Source: Planctomycetia bacterium TMED53 (GTDB taxonomy: Bacteria > Planctomycetota > UBA8108 > UBA1146). Taken from it: a DNA stretch of 35,008 bases. The notes beneath the pieces are model-generated. The model was not told the DNA's origin, ran no database searches, and saw nothing but the letters and a program-made list of their open reading frames with translations. Every line of letters starts with the position of its first letter. Position 1 is the first letter of the stretch. The stretch lies in assembly GCA_002167285.1 (NCBI GenBank), contig NHDG01000108.1, positions 1 to 35,008 of the forward strand. The letters are read 5' to 3'. The position numbers were made by a program, and so were the translations under genes. Below are positions 25,252 to 32,150 of the stretch, in pieces.

Positions 25252-26997
25252 ATGAAGATTCACTGCTCACCGCTGACGATTCTTCTCATGCTCACGTCTG
25301 TTTTTTTGGGCCTCTGGGTGTCTGCTGATTGCGCCGAAGCCCAATCTAGGGGCAGTGGGACCTCGACCAGTCCACAGGTGAGACCACAGAGCCGACCACA
25401 GAGCCGACCCCAAGTGAGACCTCAGACACGACCCCAAACACGGCCACAAGTCAGACCACAGAGCAGACCTCAAGTGAGACCCCAGACTCGTCCTCAAGTA
25501 CGACCTCAAACAGGGAGGCCGACCACGATTTCGAGACCGGGAACCCAGCTGCGACCTCCAGTTTCGACTCCTGGCCCCATTTCGATTCCTGCCCCCGTGG
25601 TGAATCCACCCCGTGTGAGCCCGCCTTCTAGAGGAACTTCGACGAGAGGGTCAGGATTATCGGGTCGTTCCACGACGGTCACTCCAGGAAGCAATCTTGG
25701 GGAGAGGAATCAGCCAGGGATTCGCCCAAGAAAACAGCCATCGATCACCTTGCCCGGGGCCAATGGAGTCTCCACTCGTACAGGAGTCCGTGCACGTCAG
25801 ATTCGTAAGAAGCCGGTCTCTGTTCCGAATGCATTGCCGGTCTCACCCTTGCCGGCACTGAAGCCGACTTCTGATCAGTCGGTTGGAGGCGTCTCCACAA
25901 CCTTGGGAGGTGCAGGGTCCAGTACGCTCAACAAACCGCCAACTCGAGATATGATTCAGAGATTGGGAAGGGGAGGAGATCGAGGTGTCGATCTCTCAAA
26001 TCGAACCCGTGCACGAACCCTGAGTCAGAGGAACCCACGGGTGCAGCTGTCTCCTTCGGGGGCGATCCACACCGGGGTGGGTACGATTCGGCCCCCGGTT
26101 TCGGCTTCTGGTGTTTACACGAGTACTTCACTTCACACTCATCAGCTTCCTTGGTACTGCCATCCCATCTATAGCCACGGGGTATACACAAACGTGGGGA
26201 TCAGTCTCGGGTCAGGAGTCTACGGTTGGTATTCGCCCTTATGTTCACCCTGGTATTTTGGATATCCCCAAACTTGGTGCTACGGTTGGTGGTTACCATG
26301 GAGTTGCAGTAGTACTCACTTTATTTACTGGTGGCACCATGGTTACTGGAGCAGCTATTCCCAAGGGGTCCGCTGGTCTTCGACCGTCTACTGTGATTCA
26401 GAGATCAGGAATCACATCGTCTTTGTGGAGACTGAAGAGGCTGAAGAGGAGCAGATCTCCTCTGCTGAAGTACAGAGATCTGCAATTTGCGATGCCTGGA
26501 GTGCAATGCTTCTCTCTGAAGAAGAGGAAGCGCTGGCTCATCTTGAAAGAGCGAAGATCGGTCATCCAGATGTCGCATTGGTCCACTTCCTGGAGGGTGT
26601 CAATCGGCTAAGGCTTGGAGATTTGCCAGGTGCAGGGGCCAGTTGGAGCGACGCGATCGCTATCGAACCAGAGTTGATGTCGTTGCGATGGGATGCTGTG
26701 CTGTATTTGGAGAGGCGGACCGAAGCTGTTCTCGAGGAGCTTTGGGCGCTTATCGAGGAGGATTCCCAGCAGCCAGACGTGGTGACTGTGGTGGCATGTC
26801 TATCTCTCTTTGCTGGCGATATTGCCCTGGCGCCCGCCCGCGGAGCTCTTTCTGAGTTGCTCCTAGCAGGTGAAGGGGATGAAGTCACCGTGCAATTGCA
26901 CCAGGTATTGCGAGGAGATCGTGTGGCATTTCCTTCCGAATCAAGCGCTTGGTTGGAGAAGCCATCCTGCTCTGCTCTTTTGAATGTCAGCTTCTGA
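25252..26997 (+). CDS. Secreted RPQ-repeat protein with aromatic-rich region and TPR-like C-terminus
   Basis: Not recognised as a whole. ATG 25252 (AAAGGGG upstream) gives a signal peptide (ILLMLTSVFLGLWVSADCAEA). Residues 44-87 are eleven copies of a four-residue unit RPQ(S/V/T). A basic Pro/Arg/Ser/Thr-rich, probably disordered region runs to about 295. Residues 298-380 are extremely rich in aromatics and Cys: by eye about 11 Trp, 12 Tyr and 5 Cys in about 85 residues (WYCHPIYSHG, GWYSPLCSPWYFGYP, WCYGWWLPW). An acidic stretch (ETEEAEEEQ) follows, then a helical C-terminus with TPR-like helices (LLSEEEEALAHLERAKIGHPD, ALVHFLEGVNRLRLGD). Inference: an exported, possibly surface- or wall-associated protein; the basic and aromatic parts could bind polymers. 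It stands alone between a terminator and cdd. Confidence 0.75.
   Translation: MKIHCSPLTILLMLTSVFLGLWVSADCAEAQSRGSGTSTSPQVRPQSRPQSRPQVRPQTRPQTRPQVRPQSRPQVRPQTRPQVRPQTGRPTTISRPGTQLRPPVSTPGPISIPAPVVNPPRVSPPSRGTSTRGSGLSGRSTTVTPGSNLGERNQPGIRPRKQPSITLPGANGVSTRTGVRARQIRKKPVSVPNALPVSPLPALKPTSDQSVGGVSTTLGGAGSSTLNKPPTRDMIQRLGRGGDRGVDLSNRTRARTLSQRNPRVQLSPSGAIHTGVGTIRPPVSASGVYTSTSLHTHQLPWYCHPIYSHGVYTNVGISLGSGVYGWYSPLCSPWYFGYPQTWCYGWWLPWSCSSTHFIYWWHHGYWSSYSQGVRWSSTVYCDSEIRNHIVFVETEEAEEEQISSAEVQRSAICDAWSAMLLSEEEEALAHLERAKIGHPDVALVHFLEGVNRLRLGDLPGAGASWSDAIAIEPELMSLRWDAVLYLERRTEAVLEELWALIEEDSQQPDVVTVVACLSLFAGDIALAPARGALSELLLAGEGDEVTVQLHQVLRGDRVAFPSESSAWLEKPSCSALLNVSF
25381..25512 (+). repeat. 12-bp in-frame tandem repeat encoding RPQx
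   Basis: Eleven consecutive 12-base units encode Arg-Pro-Gln-Ser/Val/Thr. The codons vary between units (AGA/CGA/CGG/CGT, CCA/CCC/CCT, CAG/CAA), so the DNA has drifted while the peptide is kept, which suggests selection on the protein repeat. Confidence 0.9.
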
Positions 26998-27012
26998 TTC
27001 TTGCCGGTCTCA

Positions 27013-27061
27013 GAGACATCGTTGCGTGGACCATGTTATGATATCTCCCCGATGAGGGGAG
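27013..27061 (+). promoter_or_regulatory. Candidate promoter and leader hairpin for the salvage operon
   Basis: GAGACA (27013-27018) and TATGAT (27037-27042) are spaced 18 bases, with four and five matches to consensus. Just downstream CTCCCC (27045-27050) pairs with GGGGAG (27056-27061) around a GATGA loop, ending a few bases before the ribosome site of cdd. The promoter is a match by eye; a role for the hairpin in controlling cdd translation is speculation. Confidence 0.4.
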
Positions 27062-27071
27062 TAGAGGCGAC

Positions 27072-27569
27072 ATGGCTACGAATTCAGATTCAAGAGGTAG
27101 CGAGAAAGCTGAAGGCCAAGAAGTTGGCCGAAAAAGTCATTCGGTGCCACTATCCGAACTATACCGAGTCGCATATTCCCAACTGGATTGTTCTCGGGCG
27201 AAATATTCAGGCTTCCGAGTCGGTGCAGCGCTACTGAGTGACGGAAAAATCTTTCCTGGGTGCAATGTCGAAAATTCCAGTTACGGATTGACGATCTGTG
27301 CCGAGCGATCAGCGGTGATGCATTGGGCGTCCGCCGGTTCACCCGGAAATCCTGAAGTCATTGTCGTGGTTGCAAAAAACTCTGCAGGAGAATTGGTGAC
27401 GGCGATGCCTTGTGGGGCGTGCCGGCAGGTCTTATCTGATTTACCAGGCTCTAATTTACTTCAGGTATACACTGGTGAGGGCGAGAAGATGGTTAAAGCC
27501 ACTCTTCCGGAGTTATTGCCACACGCATTTGGCCCTGATGATTTAAGTTCTTACGGAGGTGATCGCTGA
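27072..27569 (+). CDS. cdd: Cytidine deaminase
   Basis: Zinc enzyme converting (deoxy)cytidine to (deoxy)uridine. The 165-residue product has GAALLSDGKIFPGCNVENSSYGLTICAERSAV with zinc ligand C76 and catalytic E78, and PCGACRQVL with ligands C114 and C117. These are the homotetrameric class signatures. About 27 polar residues precede the usual start of the fold; ATG 27072 is kept because GAGG lies just upstream and no internal start has a ribosome site. It is followed by a UPRT-family gene with a one-base stop/start overlap, making a salvage operon. Confidence 0.93.
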   Translation: MATNSDSRGSEKAEGQEVGRKSHSVPLSELYRVAYSQLDCSRAKYSGFRVGAALLSDGKIFPGCNVENSSYGLTICAERSAVMHWASAGSPGNPEVIVVVAKNSAGELVTAMPCGACRQVLSDLPGSNLLQVYTGEGEKMVKATLPELLPHAFGPDDLSSYGGDR

Positions 27570-28378
27570 TGGAGCAGATCTACAATGAATTAGGTCTGGA
27601 GCAGAATGGCCTTTGCCATGAGTACGGTGAGGGAGTTCACATTCTTGCGGAGCCATTCTCTCTTGGATTACTCGCTGAGTTAGGACACCCGGAGACGGTT
27701 CAACCGCGTTTCAATGAGATTCTCGAAACACTATACAGAGGCCTTCTTCAGCGAATGATTGGTCATGAATTCCCGCGTGTCATCGTTGAAAAGGAAACAA
27801 ACATGATACAGACCTCTCCAAGAGGGGTCTTTCGAGGCCAGGTCATCGATCCAGAATCCAAAGCCGTGACGGTCAATGTTGCACGTGCGGGTACGATTCC
27901 TTCCCACTTATGCCAAAACGTCCTGCATCAAGTCATCGATCCTGCCAATGTGCGCCAAGACCATGTCGTGATGGAACGGGTGACCGATGAAAGTGGAGCC
28001 GTGACAGGCGCTGCACTTCATGGCAGTAAAATTGGAGGCGAAATCGATCGCGCGCATCTGATCTTTGCTGATCCGATGGGGGCAACAGGGTCTTCCTTGG
28101 CTCGGGTGATCGATCATTATAAAAAGGAAGTTGAAGGCCAGCCCCAAGCCATCATCTCAGTGCATTTGATCGTGACTCCGGAGTTTGTTCGTAACTTGCG
28201 GGAGAAACACCCGGAGGTGCGGATCTGGGCCTTGAGATTGGATCGTGGAGAGAGCCCTGATGACGTCTTCGCACAAACGCCAGGTGCGGATTCCCGCGAG
28301 AGTGGCTTGAATAAGATCGATTATATCGTGCCCGGTGCGGGCGGAGTCGGCGAGCTCATCAATAACTCTTGGATTTAA
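27569..28378 (+). CDS. Uracil phosphoribosyltransferase-family protein
   Basis: Related to UPRT, which makes UMP from uracil and PRPP. The PRPP loop FADPMGATGSSLARVIDHYK and the partner block AIISVHLIVTPEFVRNLREKHPEVRIWALRLDRG fit the family. The C-terminal uracil-binding region reads YIVPGAGGVGELINNSW, where UPRTs usually have IVPGLGDAGDR, so the base-binding loop is altered. At 269 residues it is longer than the usual 208 or so, with an N-terminal addition. Genomic position between cdd and hpt supports nucleobase salvage. Substrate uracil is likely but not shown. Confidence 0.72.
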   Translation: MEQIYNELGLEQNGLCHEYGEGVHILAEPFSLGLLAELGHPETVQPRFNEILETLYRGLLQRMIGHEFPRVIVEKETNMIQTSPRGVFRGQVIDPESKAVTVNVARAGTIPSHLCQNVLHQVIDPANVRQDHVVMERVTDESGAVTGAALHGSKIGGEIDRAHLIFADPMGATGSSLARVIDHYKKEVEGQPQAIISVHLIVTPEFVRNLREKHPEVRIWALRLDRGESPDDVFAQTPGADSRESGLNKIDYIVPGAGGVGELINNSWI

Positions 28379-28395
28379 GTGAACTTCGGTTTCAC
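28379..28395 (+). other. UUCG-type hairpin between the UPRT-family gene and hpt
   Basis: GTGAAC and GTTTCAC can pair, with one bulged base, around a TTCG tetraloop directly after the upstream stop. No T-run follows. It may protect or separate the two coding parts of one transcript. Confidence 0.3.
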
Positions 28396-28412
28396 CAGAT
28401 GACAGGTACCAA

Positions 28413-28988
28413 ATGAATCAATTTAACCAAATGAGATTACAGCCTGAGCCGCCCCTACCGGGGCACCGCCTGGAAATACTTCATGAGGAGCAAGATATTC
28501 GGCAACGTATTGCTGAACTTAGCAAAGAGATTCGTGAACAGTTGGGCGACAAAGATCCAATAGTGGTATGTGTTTTGAAAGGAGCCTTTGTCTTCGTTGC
28601 CGATTTGGTTCGGCAACTGGATTTTCCTTTCACCGTCGATTTTCTTAGGGCTTCTTCTTACGGTGATTCAGTAGTGACCAGTGGAGAAGTGAAGTTGGAT
28701 CTCGATCTGCAGCAGTCGATATCCAATCGTCATGTTCTTCTCGTTGAAGACATCGTTGATACCGGCCTGACTCTCAAGTATCTACAATCAAACTTGGAGT
28801 CGCGAAATCCTGCTTCGATAAAAATTTGTACACTTCTTCACAAACCTCTCAACAACGTAAAATTGACCCATATCGACTTTTGCGGATTTGAGATCCCTAA
28901 CGACTTCGTCGTCGGGTATGGCCTCGATTGGCAGGGCTACTACCGTAATCTCCCATATATCGCCCAGGTTCACCAAGTCAGTAAGTAG
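28413..28988 (+). CDS. hpt: Hypoxanthine phosphoribosyltransferase
   Basis: Salvages hypoxanthine and guanine to IMP and GMP with PRPP. The 191-residue product shows VVCVLKGAFVFVADLVRQL, then VDFLRASSYGDS and the PRPP motif LLVEDIVDTGLTLKYL. It ends with IPNDFVVGYGLDWQGYYRNLPYIAQV, the hallmark C-terminal block. About 20 residues precede the usual start of the fold. It is the last gene of the plus-strand salvage set and converges with the minus-strand regulator 22 bases away; no intrinsic terminator is visible in that gap. Confidence 0.94.
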   Translation: MNQFNQMRLQPEPPLPGHRLEILHEEQDIRQRIAELSKEIREQLGDKDPIVVCVLKGAFVFVADLVRQLDFPFTVDFLRASSYGDSVVTSGEVKLDLDLQQSISNRHVLLVEDIVDTGLTLKYLQSNLESRNPASIKICTLLHKPLNNVKLTHIDFCGFEIPNDFVVGYGLDWQGYYRNLPYIAQVHQVSK

Positions 28989-29010
28989 TGACTGAAGAGG
29001 TTTCCACAGG

Positions 29011-30066
29011 TTAATCCTTGGAGCCATGCTGCCGCTGAACCCCATAGCGATCGAGTCGACGATAGAGGGTGGTTTTGGGGATGCCCAAGATTCTGGCTGC
29101 TTGCGCCTTGTTGCCCGAAGTTTCTCGCAAGACGTCCCTGACGACACCGCCGAGGACGATCTTCTCGAGTTTAACGAGGTCAGTACCGACCTCTGCTCGC
29201 AATCTCAGGGCCATGGGGTGGGGGATGCCTTCCTCTTGTAGAGTGTTGGAGAGATGTTCTGCCTGGATCTTTTGATAGGGCTGGTTTGCGAGCCTCTCCA
29301 TCTCATTCTGAAGTTCTCGGATATTCCCCTGCCATTTGGCACTGATCAGAACCGTCATCGCATCCGCAGAAATGATCGGCATCTTTTTGCCGAGTCTTCT
29401 GCAGTATCGATTGAGAAGAGCTCTGCAGAGGACCGGAATATCCTGACGCCGTTGGCGGAGTGGCGGCAGTTGCACTCTGAGTACGTCGATTCGGTAGCGC
29501 AGGTCATCGCGAAACCGTTTTTCTTCGACCTCCTCGGCGAGATTTCTGTGGCTTGCAGTGACGAGGCGAAAGTCGATTTTTCGGGAACGATTTCCACCTA
29601 CTCGGCGAATCTCTTTTTCCTGCAGGACTCGAAGTAATTTGCTTTGGAGATCGCCGGAGGTTTCGGTGATTTCATCCAGGAATAAGATCCCACCATGGGC
29701 CGATTCAATCAGTCCTGCGCGCTCAGAATGCGCTCCGGTGAAGGCTCCACGATCATGGCCAAAGAGCTCTGATTCGAGAATCGGGGGAGAAATCGCGGCA
29801 CAGTTTTCTCCGACGAAGGGCCCGTGTCGCCTTGGGCCCAGTCGATGGATGGCTCGAGCGACCAGTTCCTTTCCGGTGCCACTCTCTCCCAAGATCAATA
29901 AGGGAGCTTCTGCGCTGGCAACCCTCTCGATTTGTTGGAGCATTCGATAAAACGGCTCTGAGTGGCCGATAAACTCGGGGAAGCGCTGTTTTAAACGTTC
30001 CACTTCCGACGGTAACAGTGGGGTGGATTCATGGGATTCCACCTCCGGGATAGAAAATCGGGACAT
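29011..30066 (-). CDS. Sigma-54-dependent transcriptional activator without a receiver domain
   Basis: AAA+ enhancer-binding protein that opens sigma-54 polymerase promoters. ATG 30066 is preferred to ATG 30084 because a strong GAGGAGGGGG then lies at proper distance; the upstream ATG would put that site inside the gene. The 351-residue product has only about 30 residues before the AAA+ domain. Walker A is GESGTGKE (60-67), the sigma-54 loop GAFTGA is at 107-112, and Walker B is GGILFLDEI. The C-terminus has a Fis-type helix-turn-helix (SGNKAQAARILGIPKTTLYRRLDRY). There is no receiver, PAS or GAF domain, so the input signal is unknown. Confidence 0.93.
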   Translation of the reverse strand: MSRFSIPEVESHESTPLLPSEVERLKQRFPEFIGHSEPFYRMLQQIERVASAEAPLLILGESGTGKELVARAIHRLGPRRHGPFVGENCAAISPPILESELFGHDRGAFTGAHSERAGLIESAHGGILFLDEITETSGDLQSKLLRVLQEKEIRRVGGNRSRKIDFRLVTASHRNLAEEVEEKRFRDDLRYRIDVLRVQLPPLRQRRQDIPVLCRALLNRYCRRLGKKMPIISADAMTVLISAKWQGNIRELQNEMERLANQPYQKIQAEHLSNTLQEEGIPHPMALRLRAEVGTDLVKLEKIVLGGVVRDVLRETSGNKAQAARILGIPKTTLYRRLDRYGVQRQHGSKD

Positions 30067-30095
30067 TTCCCCCTCCTCTCGCATTGAAGGATCGC

Positions 30096-30101
30096 ACTAT
30101 A
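30096..30101 (-). promoter_or_regulatory. Candidate -10 box of the sigma-54 activator gene
   Basis: On the minus strand TATAGT (five of six to consensus) lies 30 bases before the activator ATG. No good -35 is seen at 16-18 bases, so this is only suggestive. Confidence 0.25.
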
Positions 30102-30115
30102 TTGATTAAAGTCAA
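30102..30115. promoter_or_regulatory. Imperfect palindrome between activator and tRNA-Asn
   Basis: TTGATTAAAGTCAA has TTGA/TCAA arms with one mismatch pair in six and sits beside the candidate -10 box of the activator gene. It could be an operator, for example for autoregulation or as an enhancer site; only one copy was found. Confidence 0.3.
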
Positions 30116-30192
30116 CGCAGAAAAGCGTCCTCGAGCGGTCCTGGTCGGGAGGGAGTCTTTTGCCCTCTAAGGGAGTCATTATTCAGCAATGA

Positions 30193-30221
30193 TTGACACT
30201 TCTGCGCTGGAGGGATAAGTT
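30193..30221 (+). promoter_or_regulatory. Promoter of tRNA-Asn
   Basis: A perfect -35 TTGACA (30193-30198), a 17-base spacer and a weak -10 TAAGTT (30216-30221) place transcription start just before the tRNA at 30236. The match is by eye. Confidence 0.55.
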
Positions 30222-30235
30222 TCTTCACACAGTAC

Positions 30236-30311
30236 TCCCCGGTAGCTCAATTGGCAGAGTAGGTGACTGTTAATCACTTGGTTGTTGGTTCGAGTCCAAC
30301 CCGGGGAGCCA
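30236..30311 (+). tRNA. tRNA-Asn (anticodon GTT)
   Basis: Complete cloverleaf of 76 bases. The acceptor stem is TCCCCGG/CCGGGGA. The D arm is GCTC/GAGT. The anticodon stem GGTGA/TCACT encloses CTGTTAA, giving anticodon GTT. The T arm GTTGG/CCAAC has loop TTCGAGT. The discriminator is G and the CCA end is encoded. It has its own promoter and a following hairpin. It stands alone, not in a tRNA cluster. Confidence 0.97.
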
Positions 30312-30312
30312 T

Positions 30313-30345
30313 AATCGCCCCTTTCCGTAAGGAGAGGGGCGATTT
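30313..30345 (+). terminator. Probable terminator after tRNA-Asn
   Basis: AATCGCCCCT (30313-30322) pairs perfectly with AGGGGCGATT (30335-30344), a ten-pair GC-rich stem beginning two bases after the tRNA. The T-run is very short, so termination may be partial. Confidence 0.6.
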
Positions 30346-30393
30346 CCAATTTCATTCTGCATTACACCGATCTAACTCCTGCCTAACCGAATT

Positions 30394-30409
30394 TGGCCTC
30401 AGCATTGTA
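30394..30409 (+). promoter_or_regulatory. Possible sigma-54 (-24/-12) promoter of the exporter operon
   Basis: TGGCCT, five bases, TTGTA resembles TGGCAC-N5-TTGCA, with the invariant GG kept and the -12 GC changed to GT. It lies about 145 bases before the TolC gene in the otherwise featureless 30346-30551 gap, and about 330 bases from the sigma-54 activator gene. The GC-to-GT change makes it weak; treat as a hypothesis. Confidence 0.28.
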
Positions 30410-30551
30410 TGACCAAAGTTCTTCAGAAATCGGCGGCCTATCAGTGTTCAGAACCGTTGCCTCGATTGTTGATTTCTCATCATCGGTTAAAGTGATCGAT
30501 CAGGTATTTTGGATTTACGATTTCTTCGTATCTTCAAGTGGATAGGAACTC

Positions 30552-32150
30552 ATGACAGACCTTTTCCGACGGCTGAGCTTTCGCTCGATCAACCACAGAT
30601 CGTCCAGCGCTATTGCGCTGTTGATTTTGATCAGCGGTTGCTCCGCAATGGACCACCGATGGGCTCAGGAGCAGGGGGAGTCTATTCGTGACGAGGTCGT
30701 TTCGGAGGTCGCAAGGTTTCGAAGTGAAGAGTTGATCGACCCTATTCACGAGGCAGAGGAAGTTGTCGATGAAGAGGCGCCGATCCTCACGGAACAGGTG
30801 ACATTAGAATCTGCTTTGCAATTGGGAACTCTCCTCAATCGGGGATACATCAATCAGCGAGAAGCGTTGTTTCAGTCAGCGCTCTCATTGGGAGTGGTTC
30901 GTCGCGATTTCTTAAGGCCAGTTTTTTCCGGAAGTCTTTCTTACGATGTCTCCGGTTCATCCGACGATGACGAACTTTCAAAAGTTACTGGGTTGTCTCT
31001 CAATGGTCAGCAATACCTGTTTACCGGTGGGCGGCTTAGTGTCTCTGTCGGTAGTGATCGTATCGATGACGGATCAGCAAACGTTCGCGACTACTCCGGG
31101 AATTTTAGTGCAAGTATCTCGCAGCCTTTGTTAAGGGGAGCGGGACGGAACATCCCTTATGATGCATTGACAGATGCAGAGCGAAATCTGCTCTATACGG
31201 CACGAAACTTTGAAGGCTATCGGCAGGAATTCGCCATTCAGATCACTCAGAAGTTTTATAGTCTGTTGAGCCAAAAGATCCAGCTGGCCAATGCGGAAGA
31301 GAATGTCCGTGGTCAGCAATTTGCTTATGATCAAGCCAAGGCTCTTTTCCGGCTTGGAACGGGTAGTAGTCTCGACGTTTTTCGAGCAGAGCAAGCGTTG
31401 CTCGTGGCGCAAAACAGCCAGTCGAATGCCAATGAGCAGTTCAAGACCGCACTCGATAGTTTCAAAATTGATCTTGGAATCTCCATCGACAGTCAAATCG
31501 AGTTGGTGGGTGAATTCCCAGAACTCACGGATTTTGCGATCCCCTTAGATCAGGCTCTGAATGCCGCGATGAACAATCGTTTAGATCTGTTGAGTGCTAG
31601 GGATCAGTTGGAAGATGCCGAAGTCGACCTGGAGCTACGAAGGAATGGGCTTTTGCCGGACCTGAATCTCAATCTTCGTTATGGCTCTTCGTCATTGGTC
31701 GCAGATTCTTTTTCAGGAATAGACTGGGATGAAAGTGATTCCTTCTCTGCTGGATTAAATCTTGAAATTCCACTCGATCGTATGGCACGCAGGAATGCGT
31801 TCCGTAACTCTGAGATTGCACTCGAGCGAGAGATCAGAGATTTTGATCTCAAAGAGCAGCAAGTTCGGTTGGAAGTGCAAGCTGCGCTTCGGCAGCTTGA
31901 CCAGCTCAAATTCCAATTGGAGATCGGGTCTCGAGCTATCGAATCGTTGTCATTAACGGTTGAGAAAGCAGAGATTGACCAAACTCGGGGAACGGTGACG
32001 AACCGGGATGTCGTTGAGGCGCAGGCGGCATTGACGGACGCCAAAAATGCCCAGCTGGATCGGATCGTGGCTCACGAAATCCAGATTCTCGAGATCTATC
32101 GTCTGTTAGGCCTGCTCTTCGTCTCGGAAGAAGGGATGATCATTTCATGA
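30552..32150 (+). CDS. TolC-family outer-membrane efflux lipoprotein
   Basis: Trimeric outer-membrane channel of a tripartite exporter. The 532-residue product has an N-terminal signal with a lipobox (LILISGC, Cys about 30), so it is probably lipid-anchored as in OprM-type channels. The outer-membrane efflux domain is visible in two repeats: long helices such as FAYDQAKALFRLGTGSSLDVFRAEQALLVAQNSQSN and VEKAEIDQTRGTVTNRDVVEAQAALTDAKNAQLDRI, and beta-strand segments like PVFSGSLSYDVSGS and LNLNLRYGSSSLV. ATG 30552; the ribosome site is unclear. It overlaps the adaptor gene in ATGA. Confidence 0.9.
   Translation: MTDLFRRLSFRSINHRSSSAIALLILISGCSAMDHRWAQEQGESIRDEVVSEVARFRSEELIDPIHEAEEVVDEEAPILTEQVTLESALQLGTLLNRGYINQREALFQSALSLGVVRRDFLRPVFSGSLSYDVSGSSDDDELSKVTGLSLNGQQYLFTGGRLSVSVGSDRIDDGSANVRDYSGNFSASISQPLLRGAGRNIPYDALTDAERNLLYTARNFEGYRQEFAIQITQKFYSLLSQKIQLANAEENVRGQQFAYDQAKALFRLGTGSSLDVFRAEQALLVAQNSQSNANEQFKTALDSFKIDLGISIDSQIELVGEFPELTDFAIPLDQALNAAMNNRLDLLSARDQLEDAEVDLELRRNGLLPDLNLNLRYGSSSLVADSFSGIDWDESDSFSAGLNLEIPLDRMARRNAFRNSEIALEREIRDFDLKEQQVRLEVQAALRQLDQLKFQLEIGSRAIESLSLTVEKAEIDQTRGTVTNRDVVEAQAALTDAKNAQLDRIVAHEIQILEIYRLLGLLFVSEEGMIIS

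Noticed and set aside
25381-25512. Regularly spaced short repeats that might suggest a CRISPR array
   Set aside because: The units are 12 bases, contiguous without spacers, in frame and code for RPQx within a protein.
27001-27237. 78-codon plus-strand frame overlapping the start of cdd
   Set aside because: It overlaps cdd in another frame, has no ribosome site, and the cdd frame carries all the enzyme motifs.
28379-28412. Intrinsic terminator splitting the salvage operon
   Set aside because: The hairpin lacks a T-run and the genes are functionally linked, so it is listed only as a structure.
30236-30311. tRNA-Asn as an attachment site for an integrated element
   Set aside because: No integrase, no duplicated tRNA end and no shift in gene content is visible on either side within the window.
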